A stretch of DNA of 11,918 nucleotides from positions 1 through 11,918 of the forward strand of contig CAZVVM010000056.1 in NCBI GenBank assembly GCA_964630635.1, in the 5' to 3' direction. Within the stretch, counting starts at the first letter, position 1. Every line of letters starts with the position of its first letter. The position numbers and the translations under genes are program-made. Origin of the DNA: Colimorpha_A sp964630635. GTDB lineage: Bacteria > Bacillota > Clostridia > Oscillospirales > CAG-272. Of this stretch, positions 1 through 6,422 are shown in pieces. The notes beneath the pieces are model-generated. The model made no database searches. It saw only the letters and a list, made by a program, of their open reading frames with translations, and was not told the DNA's origin.

Positions 1-3000
1 AGGGCAGAGTTCCTTTCCTTAACTTCTTCGATGGCTTCCGTACCTCTCACGAGATCCAGAAGATCGAAGCGTGGGATTACGACGACCTCGCTGAAATGGT
101 CGATAAGGACGCTATCGCAGCATTCCGCGCTCGCGCTCTTAACCCCGAGCATCCCGTTCTCCGCGGCTCCGCTGAAAACGGAGATATCTTCTTCCAGCAC
201 CGCGAGGCGTGCAACCCCTACTATGACGCTCTTCCCGCAATCGTTGAAGAGTATATGGACAAGGTCAACGCAAAGATCGGTACCGATTACAAGCCCTTCA
301 ACTACTACGGTGCTCCCGATGCTGACCGCGTAATCGTTGCTATGGGCTCCATCTGCGACGTTATCGAAGAAGTAATCGACTACATGAACGCAAACGGCGA
401 AAAGGTAGGTCTAATCAAGGTTCGCCTCTACCGTCCTTTCTGCGCTGATAAGCTCGTTGACGCTATTCCTACAACTGCGAAGAAGATCGCAGTTCTTGAC
501 AGAACCAAGGAGCCCGGCTCCCTCGGCGAGCCCCTCTACCTCGACGTTGTTGCTTCTCTTGCTTCCAAGGGAATCAATGCAAAGGTAGTCGGCGGCCGTT
601 ACGGTCTCGGTTCCAAGGATACTCCTCCCCAGTCCGTATTCGCAGTTTACGAGAACCTTAAGCAGGACGAGCCGAAGGCAAACTTCACCATCGGTATCGT
701 TGACGACGTAACGGGTCTCTCGCTTCCCGAAGTTCCCGCTCCCGATACTGCTGCTGCAGGTACCGTTTCCTGCAAGTTCTGGGGTCTCGGCGGCGACGGT
801 ACTGTCGGTGCAAACAAGAACTCCATCAAGATCATCGGTGACTATACCGACAAGTTCATTCAGGCATACTTCCAGTATGACTCGAAGAAGACCGGCGGTA
901 TCACGATCTCGCACCTCCGCTTCGGCGACAGCAAGATCAAGTCTCCTTATTACATCACCAAGGCAAACTTCGTTGCTTGCCACAATCCTTCTTATATGCA
1001 GAAGGGCTACAAGATCGTTCAGGACGTTAAGCCCGGCGGTACATTCCTTCTTAACTGCCAGTGGAACGCTGAAGAGCTTGAAGCAAACCTTCCTGCAGAT
1101 GCAAAGAAGTACATTGCAGATAACAACATCTCCTTCTATATCGTAAACGCTATCGACAAGGCACGTGAGATCGGTATGGGCAAGCGTACCAATACCATTC
1201 TCCAGAGCGCATTCTTCGCTCTCGCTAACATTATGCCTATCGATACTGCTATCGAGAAGATGAAGTACATGGCTAAAAAGTCCTACTCCAAGAAGGGCGA
1301 CGCAGTCGTTGAGATGAACTACAAGGCAATCGACGCAGGTGTTGACGCACTCGTTAAGGTCGAGGTTCCCGCTTCCTGGAAGAACGCAGACGTTACTGCA
1401 ACTGAAGAAACCGTTACCGGTGACCGTCCCGAGCTCGTTAAGTTCGTTAAGACCGTTCTTAACCCCGTTTCCAAGATGCTCGGCGATACCCTCCCCGTAT
1501 CCGCATTCAAGGATATGGCAGACGGTACTTATCCTCAGGGCTCTTCCGCTTACGAGAAGAGAGGCGTTGCAGTTGAGGTTCCCGTATGGAACGCTGACAC
1601 CTGTGCTAAATGTAACAAGTGTGCGTACGTATGTCCTCACGCTACTATCCGTCCTTACGCTCTTACCGCTGACGAAGTAGCAGCAGCTCCCGCACAGATG
1701 AAGAAGGCACCCAAGCCCATCGTTAAGACCGAGTACGTTTACACCCTCGCTATTTCTCCTATGGACTGTATGGGATGCGGAGTTTGTATCGGCGTATGTC
1801 CTACCAACTCTCTTACCATGGTCGCTAAGGATACTCAGCTTGCTGAGCAGGAAGTATTCGACTACTGCGTAGCAAACGTAACCGTTAAGGACGACGTTGC
1901 TTCCAATAAGAACGTAATCGCTTCCCAGTACAAGCAGCCCCTCCTCGAGTTCTCCGGCTCTTGCGCAGGATGTGCTGAAACCTCTTACGCACGTCTTATC
2001 ACCCAGCTCTTCGGTGAGAGAATGTATATCTCGAACGCTACCGGATGTTCCTCCATTTGGGGTGGCTCTGCTCCTGCAACTCCTTACACCGTAAATAAGG
2101 CAAGCGGACGCGGTCCTGCTTGGGGTAACTCCCTCTTCGAGGACAACGCTGAACACGGTCTCGGTATCTACCTCGGACAGAAGACCATCCGTAACCGCCT
2201 TATCGAGAAGGTTAAGGCACTTGAGACTCCTTGCGAGAAGTGCAAGGCAATCGTTGACGAGTACCTCAACACCATCGACGACGGCGCAGCAAACGAGAAG
2301 GCAACCAAGGCACTCGTTGAGCTTCTTGAGGGCTGGGCAGCAGAGGGCTGTGAAGCTTCCAAGGAAATTCTCGCTGAAAAGAACTACCTCTCCAAGAAGT
2401 CCGTATGGATCTTCGGTGGTGACGGTTGGGCATACGATATCGGCTTCGGCGGTCTCGACCACGTAATCGCTTCGGGCGAGGACGTAAACATTATGGTATT
2501 CGATACCGAGGTTTACAGTAACACCGGCGGACAGGCATCCAAGGCTTCCAACATCGGTCAGGTTGCACAGTTCGCAGCTGCAGGTAAGGCAATCGGCAAG
2601 AAGGATCTTGCACAGATCGCTATGTCCTACGGTTACGTATACGTAGCACAGGTTGCTATGGGTAACGATATGAACCAGACTCTTAAGGCACTCACCGAGG
2701 CAGAAGCATATCACGGTCCTTCGATCGTTATCGCTTACGCTCCTTGTGAAATGCACGGACTTAAGGGCGGTATGACCAACTGCCAGACCGAAATGAAGAA
2801 GGCAGTTGAAGCCGGCTACTGGCAGACCTTCCGTTACAACCCCGCACTCAAGGCAGAGGGCAAGAATCCTCTTACCATCGATTGCAAGGAACCCACCGCA
2901 AGCTACGTTGACTTCATCAAGAGCGAAAACCGTTACAGCCGTCTTGCTAACGCATTCCCGGAAAGAGCCGCTGAGCTCTTCGAGAAGGCAGAGAAGAACG

Positions 3001-3053
3001 CAAAGGCGAAGTTCGAGCATCTTAAGAAGCTCGAGGAGCTTTACGGCAAATAA
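1..3053 (+). CDS. nifJ: Pyruvate:ferredoxin (flavodoxin) oxidoreductase, 5'-truncated by window edge
   Basis: Oxidises pyruvate with CoA to acetyl-CoA and CO2, reducing ferredoxin in the cytoplasm. The first complete codon is at base 3, and reading continues open upstream of the first ATG (96) with the conserved family stretch PFLNFFDGFRTSHEIQKIE, so the start lies outside the window. About 1016 residues are visible against roughly 1170-1190 for the one-chain family. Counting from base 3, the gamma domain is near 255-460 and an EKR segment near 515. A two-cluster ferredoxin domain follows (Cys 534/537/540/544 and 589/592/595/599), then the TPP domain with GDGW at 806-809. All four proximal-cluster cysteines are present: CAGC at 654/657, TGC at 682 and APC at 915. 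Codon use is strongly biased (CTT/CTC, GTT, AAG, CGT), as in highly expressed genes. The gene ends at a strong terminator; its last codons recur at 3981. Confidence 0.97.
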   Translation, partial: GRVPFLNFFDGFRTSHEIQKIEAWDYDDLAEMVDKDAIAAFRARALNPEHPVLRGSAENGDIFFQHREACNPYYDALPAIVEEYMDKVNAKIGTDYKPFNYYGAPDADRVIVAMGSICDVIEEVIDYMNANGEKVGLIKVRLYRPFCADKLVDAIPTTAKKIAVLDRTKEPGSLGEPLYLDVVASLASKGINAKVVGGRYGLGSKDTPPQSVFAVYENLKQDEPKANFTIGIVDDVTGLSLPEVPAPDTAAAGTVSCKFWGLGGDGTVGANKNSIKIIGDYTDKFIQAYFQYDSKKTGGITISHLRFGDSKIKSPYYITKANFVACHNPSYMQKGYKIVQDVKPGGTFLLNCQWNAEELEANLPADAKKYIADNNISFYIVNAIDKAREIGMGKRTNTILQSAFFALANIMPIDTAIEKMKYMAKKSYSKKGDAVVEMNYKAIDAGVDALVKVEVPASWKNADVTATEETVTGDRPELVKFVKTVLNPVSKMLGDTLPVSAFKDMADGTYPQGSSAYEKRGVAVEVPVWNADTCAKCNKCAYVCPHATIRPYALTADEVAAAPAQMKKAPKPIVKTEYVYTLAISPMDCMGCGVCIGVCPTNSLTMVAKDTQLAEQEVFDYCVANVTVKDDVASNKNVIASQYKQPLLEFSGSCAGCAETSYARLITQLFGERMYISNATGCSSIWGGSAPATPYTVNKASGRGPAWGNSLFEDNAEHGLGIYLGQKTIRNRLIEKVKALETPCEKCKAIVDEYLNTIDDGAANEKATKALVELLEGWAAEGCEASKEILAEKNYLSKKSVWIFGGDGWAYDIGFGGLDHVIASGEDVNIMVFDTEVYSNTGGQASKASNIGQVAQFAAAGKAIGKKDLAQIAMSYGYVYVAQVAMGNDMNQTLKALTEAEAYHGPSIVIAYAPCEMHGLKGGMTNCQTEMKKAVEAGYWQTFRYNPALKAEGKNPLTIDCKEPTASYVDFIKSENRYSRLANAFPERAAELFEKAEKNAKAKFEHLKKLEELYGK

Positions 3054-3104
3054 TCTGCTCTGAATAGAGAAATGACCCCCGACGGGAAACCGTCGGGGGG
3101 TTTT
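3042..3104 (+). repeat. Direct repeat 1, copy A: nifJ 3' codons plus terminator
   Basis: This copy starts in the last codons of nifJ (Tyr-Gly-Lys-stop) and runs through the terminator U-tract. It matches 3981-4042. The first 18 bases, TACGGCAAATAATCTGCT, differ from copy B at one base, and that difference (TAC/TAT) is synonymous. The next 11 bases match at 9 positions, and the terminator hairpin is identical. Similarity stops just after the T-run. Confidence 0.9.
3076..3104 (+). terminator. Rho-independent terminator of nifJ (copy A)
   Basis: A perfect 10-bp stem (3076-3085 with 3090-3099) closes on a GAAA tetraloop and is followed by one G and TTTT. It begins 22 bases after the nifJ stop. 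The same 24-base hairpin recurs exactly at 4014-4037. Confidence 0.93.
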
Positions 3105-3132
3105 ACGTGTATTAGAAAAAATAAAAAATTTC

Positions 3133-3184
3133 TGAATTCTATTGACATTCATAAAATAATGTGTTAAAATTCTAATAGAATTCA
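3133..3184. promoter_or_regulatory. Inverted repeat flanking the island 1 promoter, candidate operator
   Basis: TGAATTCTATT (3133-3143) and its exact reverse complement AATAGAATTCA (3174-3184) flank the promoter. The first arm overlaps the -35 box by two bases. The second arm covers the predicted start of transcription. Only the second arm would be transcribed, so an RNA hairpin is unlikely and a DNA-binding site for a dimeric regulator is the natural reading. Confidence 0.55.
3142..3170 (+). promoter_or_regulatory. SigA-type promoter of island 1 operon
   Basis: A perfect -35 box TTGACA (3142-3147) is followed by a 17-bp spacer and the -10 box TAAAAT (3165-3170, 5 of 6 consensus bases). The predicted transcription start is about 3177, some 29 bases before the ATG of the 116-aa gene. 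Confidence 0.85.
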
Positions 3185-3205
3185 AAAGTAATTGGGGGAT
3201 ATTCT

Positions 3206-3556
3206 ATGAATTACGAAAAAATTATCGTTGAACTACTGGGAAGGATCCAAACGCTTGAGGAACAGGTGGCAGTATTGATGTCAAATAATGAAACGCAATA
3301 CCAAAAGCAAGAAAACGAAAAAGTATCAACGGCTGATATACGTGAGTATATTTCAAATCTGAAGGCAAATGCGCAGGCTGCGGGAAAGAGAAGTATCGTC
3401 TTAAGATCGGGAGATATCCATAAGGATTTGGATCTCAAAAACGCGATGCCACAGGTCTGCAATGCAATGAGGCAGTCTATGAATGACGGCGATATTGTAT
3501 TACACACCACTCCGAGCGGGAACTCGTCTACTATTGAAATTAAATATTTTGTTTGA
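3206..3556 (+). CDS. Small coiled-coil-start protein of unknown function (116 aa)
   Basis: First gene of the island 1 operon. The start has a good ribosome binding site, GGGGG at 3194-3198. I do not recognise the family. Residues 1-28 form a heptad-like amphipathic helix (IIVELLGRIQTLEEQVAVLM), probably a short coiled coil for oligomerisation. A polar linker spans about 28-42. A compact mixed domain of about 70 residues follows, containing RSGDIHKDLDL, VCNAM and TPSGNSSTIEIKY. The last block is strongly strand-like and looks conserved rather than random. There is no signal peptide or membrane segment, so it is probably cytoplasmic. The promoter's inverted repeat would suit autoregulation, and this protein could be the DNA-binding partner, but no classical helix-turn-helix is visible. 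The 33-aa and 92-aa genes follow within 11 and 9 bases. Confidence 0.8.
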   Translation: MNYEKIIVELLGRIQTLEEQVAVLMSNNETQYQKQENEKVSTADIREYISNLKANAQAAGKRSIVLRSGDIHKDLDLKNAMPQVCNAMRQSMNDGDIVLHTTPSGNSSTIEIKYFV

Positions 3557-3567
3557 GATAGAAATTG

Positions 3568-3669
3568 ATGGCAAAAAGAAATAACAAGCGTGGCAGACGA
3601 GCAGGACTTTTTATAGGCGGCTTTATATTTGGTCTTGTGAGAGGGATTTTCTTTAGGAATAAATATTGA
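3568..3669 (+). CDS. Small basic membrane peptide (33 aa)
   Basis: This short reading frame fills the 122-base gap between the two larger island 1 genes. The N-terminus is strongly basic (AKRNNKRGRRAG, residues 2-13). One hydrophobic stretch follows (LFIGGFIFGLV, residues 14-24), then Arg-Gly-Ile-Phe-Phe and a basic tail, as in a single-span or membrane-surface peptide with the N-terminus inside. The start lies 11 bases after the preceding stop with only a weak purine tract (GAGATAG) upstream. The stop overlaps the ribosome binding site of the next gene (GAGGTGG, 3668-3674). Size and charge pattern recall type I toxin or small regulatory membrane peptides, but no homology is claimed. It could be a chance frame; the tight fit between its neighbours argues for a real gene. 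Confidence 0.55.
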   Translation: MAKRNNKRGRRAGLFIGGFIFGLVRGIFFRNKY

Positions 3670-3678
3670 GGTGGATAT

Positions 3679-3957
3679 ATGAATCTATGTAGAGTAAATA
3701 ATATTGAAAAAGTATGGGCAAACATTTGCAGACATCAAGGGGAAACTTTTTATACTGTCAAAAGGAAAATACCGTACACATATACTATTAAAGATGATTA
3801 TATAGTTATAAACAATAATATCAAAAGAGGAAGAATTACCAAAGAAAGATTAGAAACAGCGTTAGCAATCGAAAATCCTAATCCGACAAAGATTAGTGGA
3901 TGGGCTCCCTCGTACATTTGCGGAATAATAACAGACAAAAGAATTGCTACACATTAA
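3679..3957 (+). CDS. Small protein of unknown function (92 aa)
   Basis: Last gene of the island 1 operon, with a strong ribosome binding site (GAGGTGG, 3668-3674) that overlaps the stop of the 33-aa peptide. I cannot name the family. The layout looks like one small alpha/beta domain: an N-terminal helix (about 1-18), HQGETFYTVKRKIPYTYTIKDD (19-40) with strand character, a basic RGRITKERLETALAI helix (50-64), then proline-rich NPNPTKISGW, APSYICGIITDKRI and the end. The order F-x-T...F/Y-x-Y, a basic R-I-x-K segment and a closing SYI-x-x-I-x-x-x-RI gives the impression of a recurring stand-alone domain in bacterial accessory regions, but this is an impression and was not searched. No signal peptide or membrane segment is seen. 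It is A+T-rich and uses codons such as AGA, ATA and TTA that nifJ avoids. The nifJ-tail repeat starts 24 bases after the stop. Confidence 0.78.
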   Translation: MNLCRVNNIEKVWANICRHQGETFYTVKRKIPYTYTIKDDYIVINNNIKRGRITKERLETALAIENPNPTKISGWAPSYICGIITDKRIATH

Positions 3958-3980
3958 ACGGCGATAAGTTTAATGATGCT

Positions 3981-4042
3981 TATGGCAAATAATCTGCTAT
4001 GGATAGAGATCACCCCCCGACGGGAAACCGTCGGGGGCTTTT
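3981..4042 (+). repeat. Direct repeat 1, copy B: displaced nifJ 3' end plus terminator
   Basis: This is the distal copy of the nifJ tail. It reads TAT GGC AAA TAA (Tyr-Gly-Lys-stop), as at the nifJ end, then AATCTGCT, a diverged stretch and the same GAAA-loop terminator. In frame upstream it continues as Asn-Gly-Asp-Lys-Phe-Asn-Asp-Ala, which vaguely resembles a nifJ C-terminus. No reading frame uses it now. It looks like the original 3' end of nifJ, or one from a relative, pushed away by the inserted cargo. Confidence 0.85.
4014..4042 (+). terminator. Terminator closing island 1 (copy B of the nifJ terminator)
   Basis: A 10-bp stem (4014-4023 with 4028-4037) and GAAA loop, followed by CTTTT. 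The hairpin is identical to the one at 3076-3099. On the plus strand it would stop island 1 transcripts. On the minus strand there is no U-tract, so it is at best a weak terminator for the PII-like operon ending at 4067. Confidence 0.88.
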
Positions 4043-4066
4043 GCTCGTTATATTGTAATGAGCTTG

Positions 4067-4375
4067 TTATTCGTTAATATTCAGCGTCGACATTTCGACG
4101 GGGAGATAGAAGCAAAGTCCGTGCGCGGGAGTACCGCCGCCTACCTTCTCCTTTACCTTTTCCATTATCTTGAGCGCAACGTCTTTTTCAACGACGCTCA
4201 AAACGATCTCCTTTTCGGTATCTATCGTGATACCGAGTATCGTTTTCGGCTTTGCGACCGAGCCCCTTGCGTTGATAATGGTAGCTCCCGTTGAGCCGAC
4301 CGAGCGCGCTATTTCGACTATTTCCGCAGAAAAGCCCGCGTTTACGATAATATATAATGCTTTTAATTCTTTCAT
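4067..4375 (-). CDS. PII-like (GlnB-related) regulator, second of a pair (102 aa)
   Basis: A small ferredoxin-fold protein of the PII-like superfamily, probably a trimeric cytoplasmic sensor that binds a small molecule and acts on a partner. Visible family features are the first strand ALYIIVN (6-12), a helix SAEIVEIARSVG (16-27), GATIINARGS (30-39) leading into the T-loop position, GITIDTEKEIVLSVVEK (48-64) and the closing strand HGLCFYLPVEM. The classical PII T-loop tyrosine that is uridylylated is absent, so this is not GlnB or GlnK. The start has a GGGAGAT ribosome binding site and lies 15 bases after the stop of the first PII-like gene, so the two are co-transcribed behind the DUF1538 membrane protein. 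By analogy with GlnK-AmtB and SbtB-SbtA, its target is probably that membrane protein. Confidence 0.85.
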   Translation of the reverse strand: MKELKALYIIVNAGFSAEIVEIARSVGSTGATIINARGSVAKPKTILGITIDTEKEIVLSVVEKDVALKIMEKVKEKVGGGTPAHGLCFYLPVEMSTLNINE

Positions 4376-4390
4376 ACGAAATCTCCCTTC

Positions 4391-4708
4391 TTAAAACGCC
4401 ATTCCCTCAACCGAAACGGTAAATGCGATTCCGGTGTTTGGCTTTTTGAAATTATAATCGTTATAGAGAATGTCTATCAGTTCTTTTGCGTTTTCGGTTT
4501 TCACAAGGCAGGTTATTAGCACCTTTCCTTGCTCGGCTTCGAAGCCGAATGCGGCTGCGATCGCGCTTGGGCTCATTGAGCCGTGTCCGTATACTGTTTC
4601 GATCCCGCGCGCACCGTGATCGCCTAAAAGAGATAAGAACTTATCTTTCTTTTTTTGCTCGGCTATAATTACAAGATATTGCAGAGCGTTTACGTGAGTA
4701 TCACTCAT
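4391..4708 (-). CDS. PII-like (GlnB-related) regulator, first of a pair (105 aa)
   Basis: A PII-like protein of a different subtype from its neighbour. The first strand is LQYLVIIAEQKKKDKFLSLL (8-27), then the turn GDHGARGIETVYGHGS (28-43), a variable T-loop-like segment (44-58), a core strand KVLITCLVKTENAKELIDIL (60-79) and the closing NTGIAFTVSVEG motif (90-101), which is typical of PII-like proteins next to transporters. The start chosen is the ATG at 4708: it overlaps the stop of the DUF1538 gene as ATGAGTGA (8 bases), a translational-coupling arrangement, and the conserved strand begins soon after. A longer frame to 4744 would only overlap the membrane-protein gene further. The residue usually modified in classical PII is absent. 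The effector is unknown. Confidence 0.88.
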   Translation of the reverse strand: MSDTHVNALQYLVIIAEQKKKDKFLSLLGDHGARGIETVYGHGSMSPSAIAAAFGFEAEQGKVLITCLVKTENAKELIDILYNDYNFKKPNTGIAFTVSVEGMAF

Positions 4709-6293
4709 TTTCGGCTTCCTCGCTTTCGTTTGTATTTTGTTCATCGCTTGACTGCAGAACGAGCATTTCGAAGTCCTCGAAGCTTTCTTCCGCCGCCTCT
4801 TTTTCGGCGCGTTTAAGACGTATATCGTAAATAATACCGAGCGCCTGAATTGCGATCAGGGGAGTGACTGATATAAATGAGATTATTCCAAATCCGTTAG
4901 TCAGTATCGACATCTCTCCGCCGTTTGCTTCAGCAACGGACTTTGCGATGCTTAAAGTTAGCGGGGTCAAGAATGCCGACGTCAACGCGCCGCCCGTGAC
5001 ACCGCCCGAGTCAAAAGCAAGACCGACGAACAGCTTTGGCGTGAATATCATCATAACGAGCGCTATGGCGTAAAGCGGCACGAGGAAATACAGAATATTG
5101 ATCTCCGTCAGTATTTTGAGAATGGACAGAAGCGATGCAACACCGATTCCGAGCGCCAAGGTTATGCGGATAGTCATTTGTTTTATATGACCGTTCGTTA
5201 GATCCTCTATCTGAACTCCGAGGACGGTAACTGCCGGTTCAGACACGGTGATTGCCGCTCCGAGAATGAATCCGACGGCTAAAAGCAGCCATTTGAACGC
5301 TTCGGGACGCGATTCCTCAAAGAATATCTGACCGATATACTGTCCGACGAATCCGAAGCCGAAATCAATTCCCGAAAGGAAGATGAGAAGCCCGAGATAT
5401 ACGGGTATAACGCCGAGCATAAGCTTTAAAAATGTCCGCTTCGGGAGCTTAAGGAAGAACAGAAGGAACGGAATTGATATAAGAACGATGGGCAGAACTG
5501 CGAGGGCGACGTCGAATATGTTGCCGAAAATGATGTCGCCGAGCCCTTTCGTGTTTGACATATCGTAGGTCTTTTCGGGTGGAAGAACGCCGCCGTTCGA
5601 TGCCTTGACGATAATGCCGTAGGCGAGCACCGCGACGATCGGTCCGACCGATGCGATTCCGATTATGCCGAGGGAATCGTCGTTTGTCTTGCTTTTGGAA
5701 AACGTAGCGGAAATACCGAGCCCGAGAGCAAGAATAAAGGGAACCGAAACGTCGCCCGTCGTTGCGCCGCTTCCGTCAAAGGCAAGCGCGATAAACTCAT
5801 TCGGAGAAAAGATGACGAGCAGGAAAACGAGCGCGTACAGAATCGCAAAGGTCCATTTGATGCTGAAATTCTTTACGATTCGCAGAAGCGCGATCGCAAC
5901 ACCGATTCCGATGCCCGTACCCGTTATCCATATAAAGAGCGTACTGTTTACAAGCGGCATTATGGAGGAGATTTGCTTTGCAAGAACCGAGAGAGCGGGT
6001 TCGGCAACGGTTGCGAGAAGCCCGAAAACGAAGCCGAATGAAAGAACGAAGATGATGTTATTGTACTTCGCAAACGAGCCGCCCACCATACGCCCGATGG
6101 GCAGTATGCTTGTTTCAAGACCTATCAAAAACATCGCCTGTCCGAATACGACGCAGGCGTATCCCGCGATGATCTTCAGATAATCCGATAAAGAATTCAA
6201 TGGGGATATACACAGACATATAACGATGATAGCGGCGAGAGGGAGAGATGAATAGAAGGTCTCCTTCACCGTTTGAAGAAATTTTGATTTCAT
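4701..6293 (-). CDS. DUF1538 family multi-pass membrane protein (530 aa)
   Basis: A polytopic inner-membrane protein that I recognise as DUF1538, a family of predicted transporters or channels whose substrate I cannot infer. It is built from two homologous halves. ATVAEPALSVL (94-104) matches ITVSEPAVTVL (348-358). LAFDGSGATTG (170-180) matches LAFDSGGVTGG (425-435). The segments after each, around 208-228 and 467-488, also match. The paired glutamate (SEPA/AEPA) and aspartate-glycine motifs inside hydrophobic segments could line a transport path. A charged, acidic cytoplasmic tail (491-530) ends the protein and could be where the PII-like partners dock. The start at 6293 has the ribosome binding site AAAGGGGAT; the 21 codons available upstream are poor and overlap the promoter region. 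Two PII-like genes follow in the same operon. Confidence 0.92.
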   Translation of the reverse strand: MKSKFLQTVKETFYSSLPLAAIIVICLCISPLNSLSDYLKIIAGYACVVFGQAMFLIGLETSILPIGRMVGGSFAKYNNIIFVLSFGFVFGLLATVAEPALSVLAKQISSIMPLVNSTLFIWITGTGIGIGVAIALLRIVKNFSIKWTFAILYALVFLLVIFSPNEFIALAFDGSGATTGDVSVPFILALGLGISATFSKSKTNDDSLGIIGIASVGPIVAVLAYGIIVKASNGGVLPPEKTYDMSNTKGLGDIIFGNIFDVALAVLPIVLISIPFLLFFLKLPKRTFLKLMLGVIPVYLGLLIFLSGIDFGFGFVGQYIGQIFFEESRPEAFKWLLLAVGFILGAAITVSEPAVTVLGVQIEDLTNGHIKQMTIRITLALGIGVASLLSILKILTEINILYFLVPLYAIALVMMIFTPKLFVGLAFDSGGVTGGALTSAFLTPLTLSIAKSVAEANGGEMSILTNGFGIISFISVTPLIAIQALGIIYDIRLKRAEKEAAEESFEDFEMLVLQSSDEQNTNESEEAENE

Positions 6294-6327
6294 GCGATCC
6301 CCTTTCTTTTTTATGCGCGTTAAATAT

Positions 6328-6356
6328 ATTATACAGTAAACGCGTGACGATGTCAA
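6328..6356 (-). promoter_or_regulatory. Perfect consensus SigA promoter of the DUF1538-PII operon
   Basis: On the minus strand TTGACA (6356-6351), exactly 17 bases, then TATAAT (6333-6328). Every base of both hexamers matches consensus. The predicted start of transcription is about 6321, giving a 5' leader of roughly 28 bases. No operator-like palindrome is obvious around it. Confidence 0.92.
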
Positions 6357-6422
6357 TGCGGCGCGGGTGCATATTCCTCGGAAAATTACAAATACTTGCA
6401 GTATAAAATGCGGAGGGATAAT

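Larger units (their letters stand above)
3105..3980 (+). other. Candidate small genomic island 1, bracketed by direct repeat 1
   Basis: This 876-bp segment lies between two copies of the nifJ tail and terminator. It holds a promoter and three small genes on the nifJ strand (116, 33 and 92 aa), and none is a recognisable integrase, transposase or resolvase. It is visibly richer in A+T than nifJ and lacks nifJ's biased codon choice, which suggests a foreign origin. The repeat-to-repeat unit is 939 bp. The boundaries are inferred from the repeats, and the mechanism is unknown. Confidence 0.7.

Noticed and set aside
411..3185. An uninterrupted 924-aa minus-strand reading frame opposite nifJ
   Set aside because: It is a by-product of nifJ's codon bias. 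nifJ avoids TTA, CTA and TCA, so the codon-registered antisense frame meets no stops. The translation is rich in Leu, Cys, Ser and Val without domain logic, and the frame overlaps the nifJ terminator and the island promoter.
3076..4042. The two GAAA hairpins as a dispersed REP/BIME-type repeat
   Set aside because: Their similarity extends into the nifJ coding tail, which a dispersed palindromic repeat would not explain. The other hairpin pair in the window has a different sequence.
6396..6422. Longer start (TTG at 6396) for the DAO-Rieske protein
   Set aside because: No ribosome binding site, and the extra residues are not family-like. The ATG at 6423 has an ideal GGAGGG and overlaps nothing.
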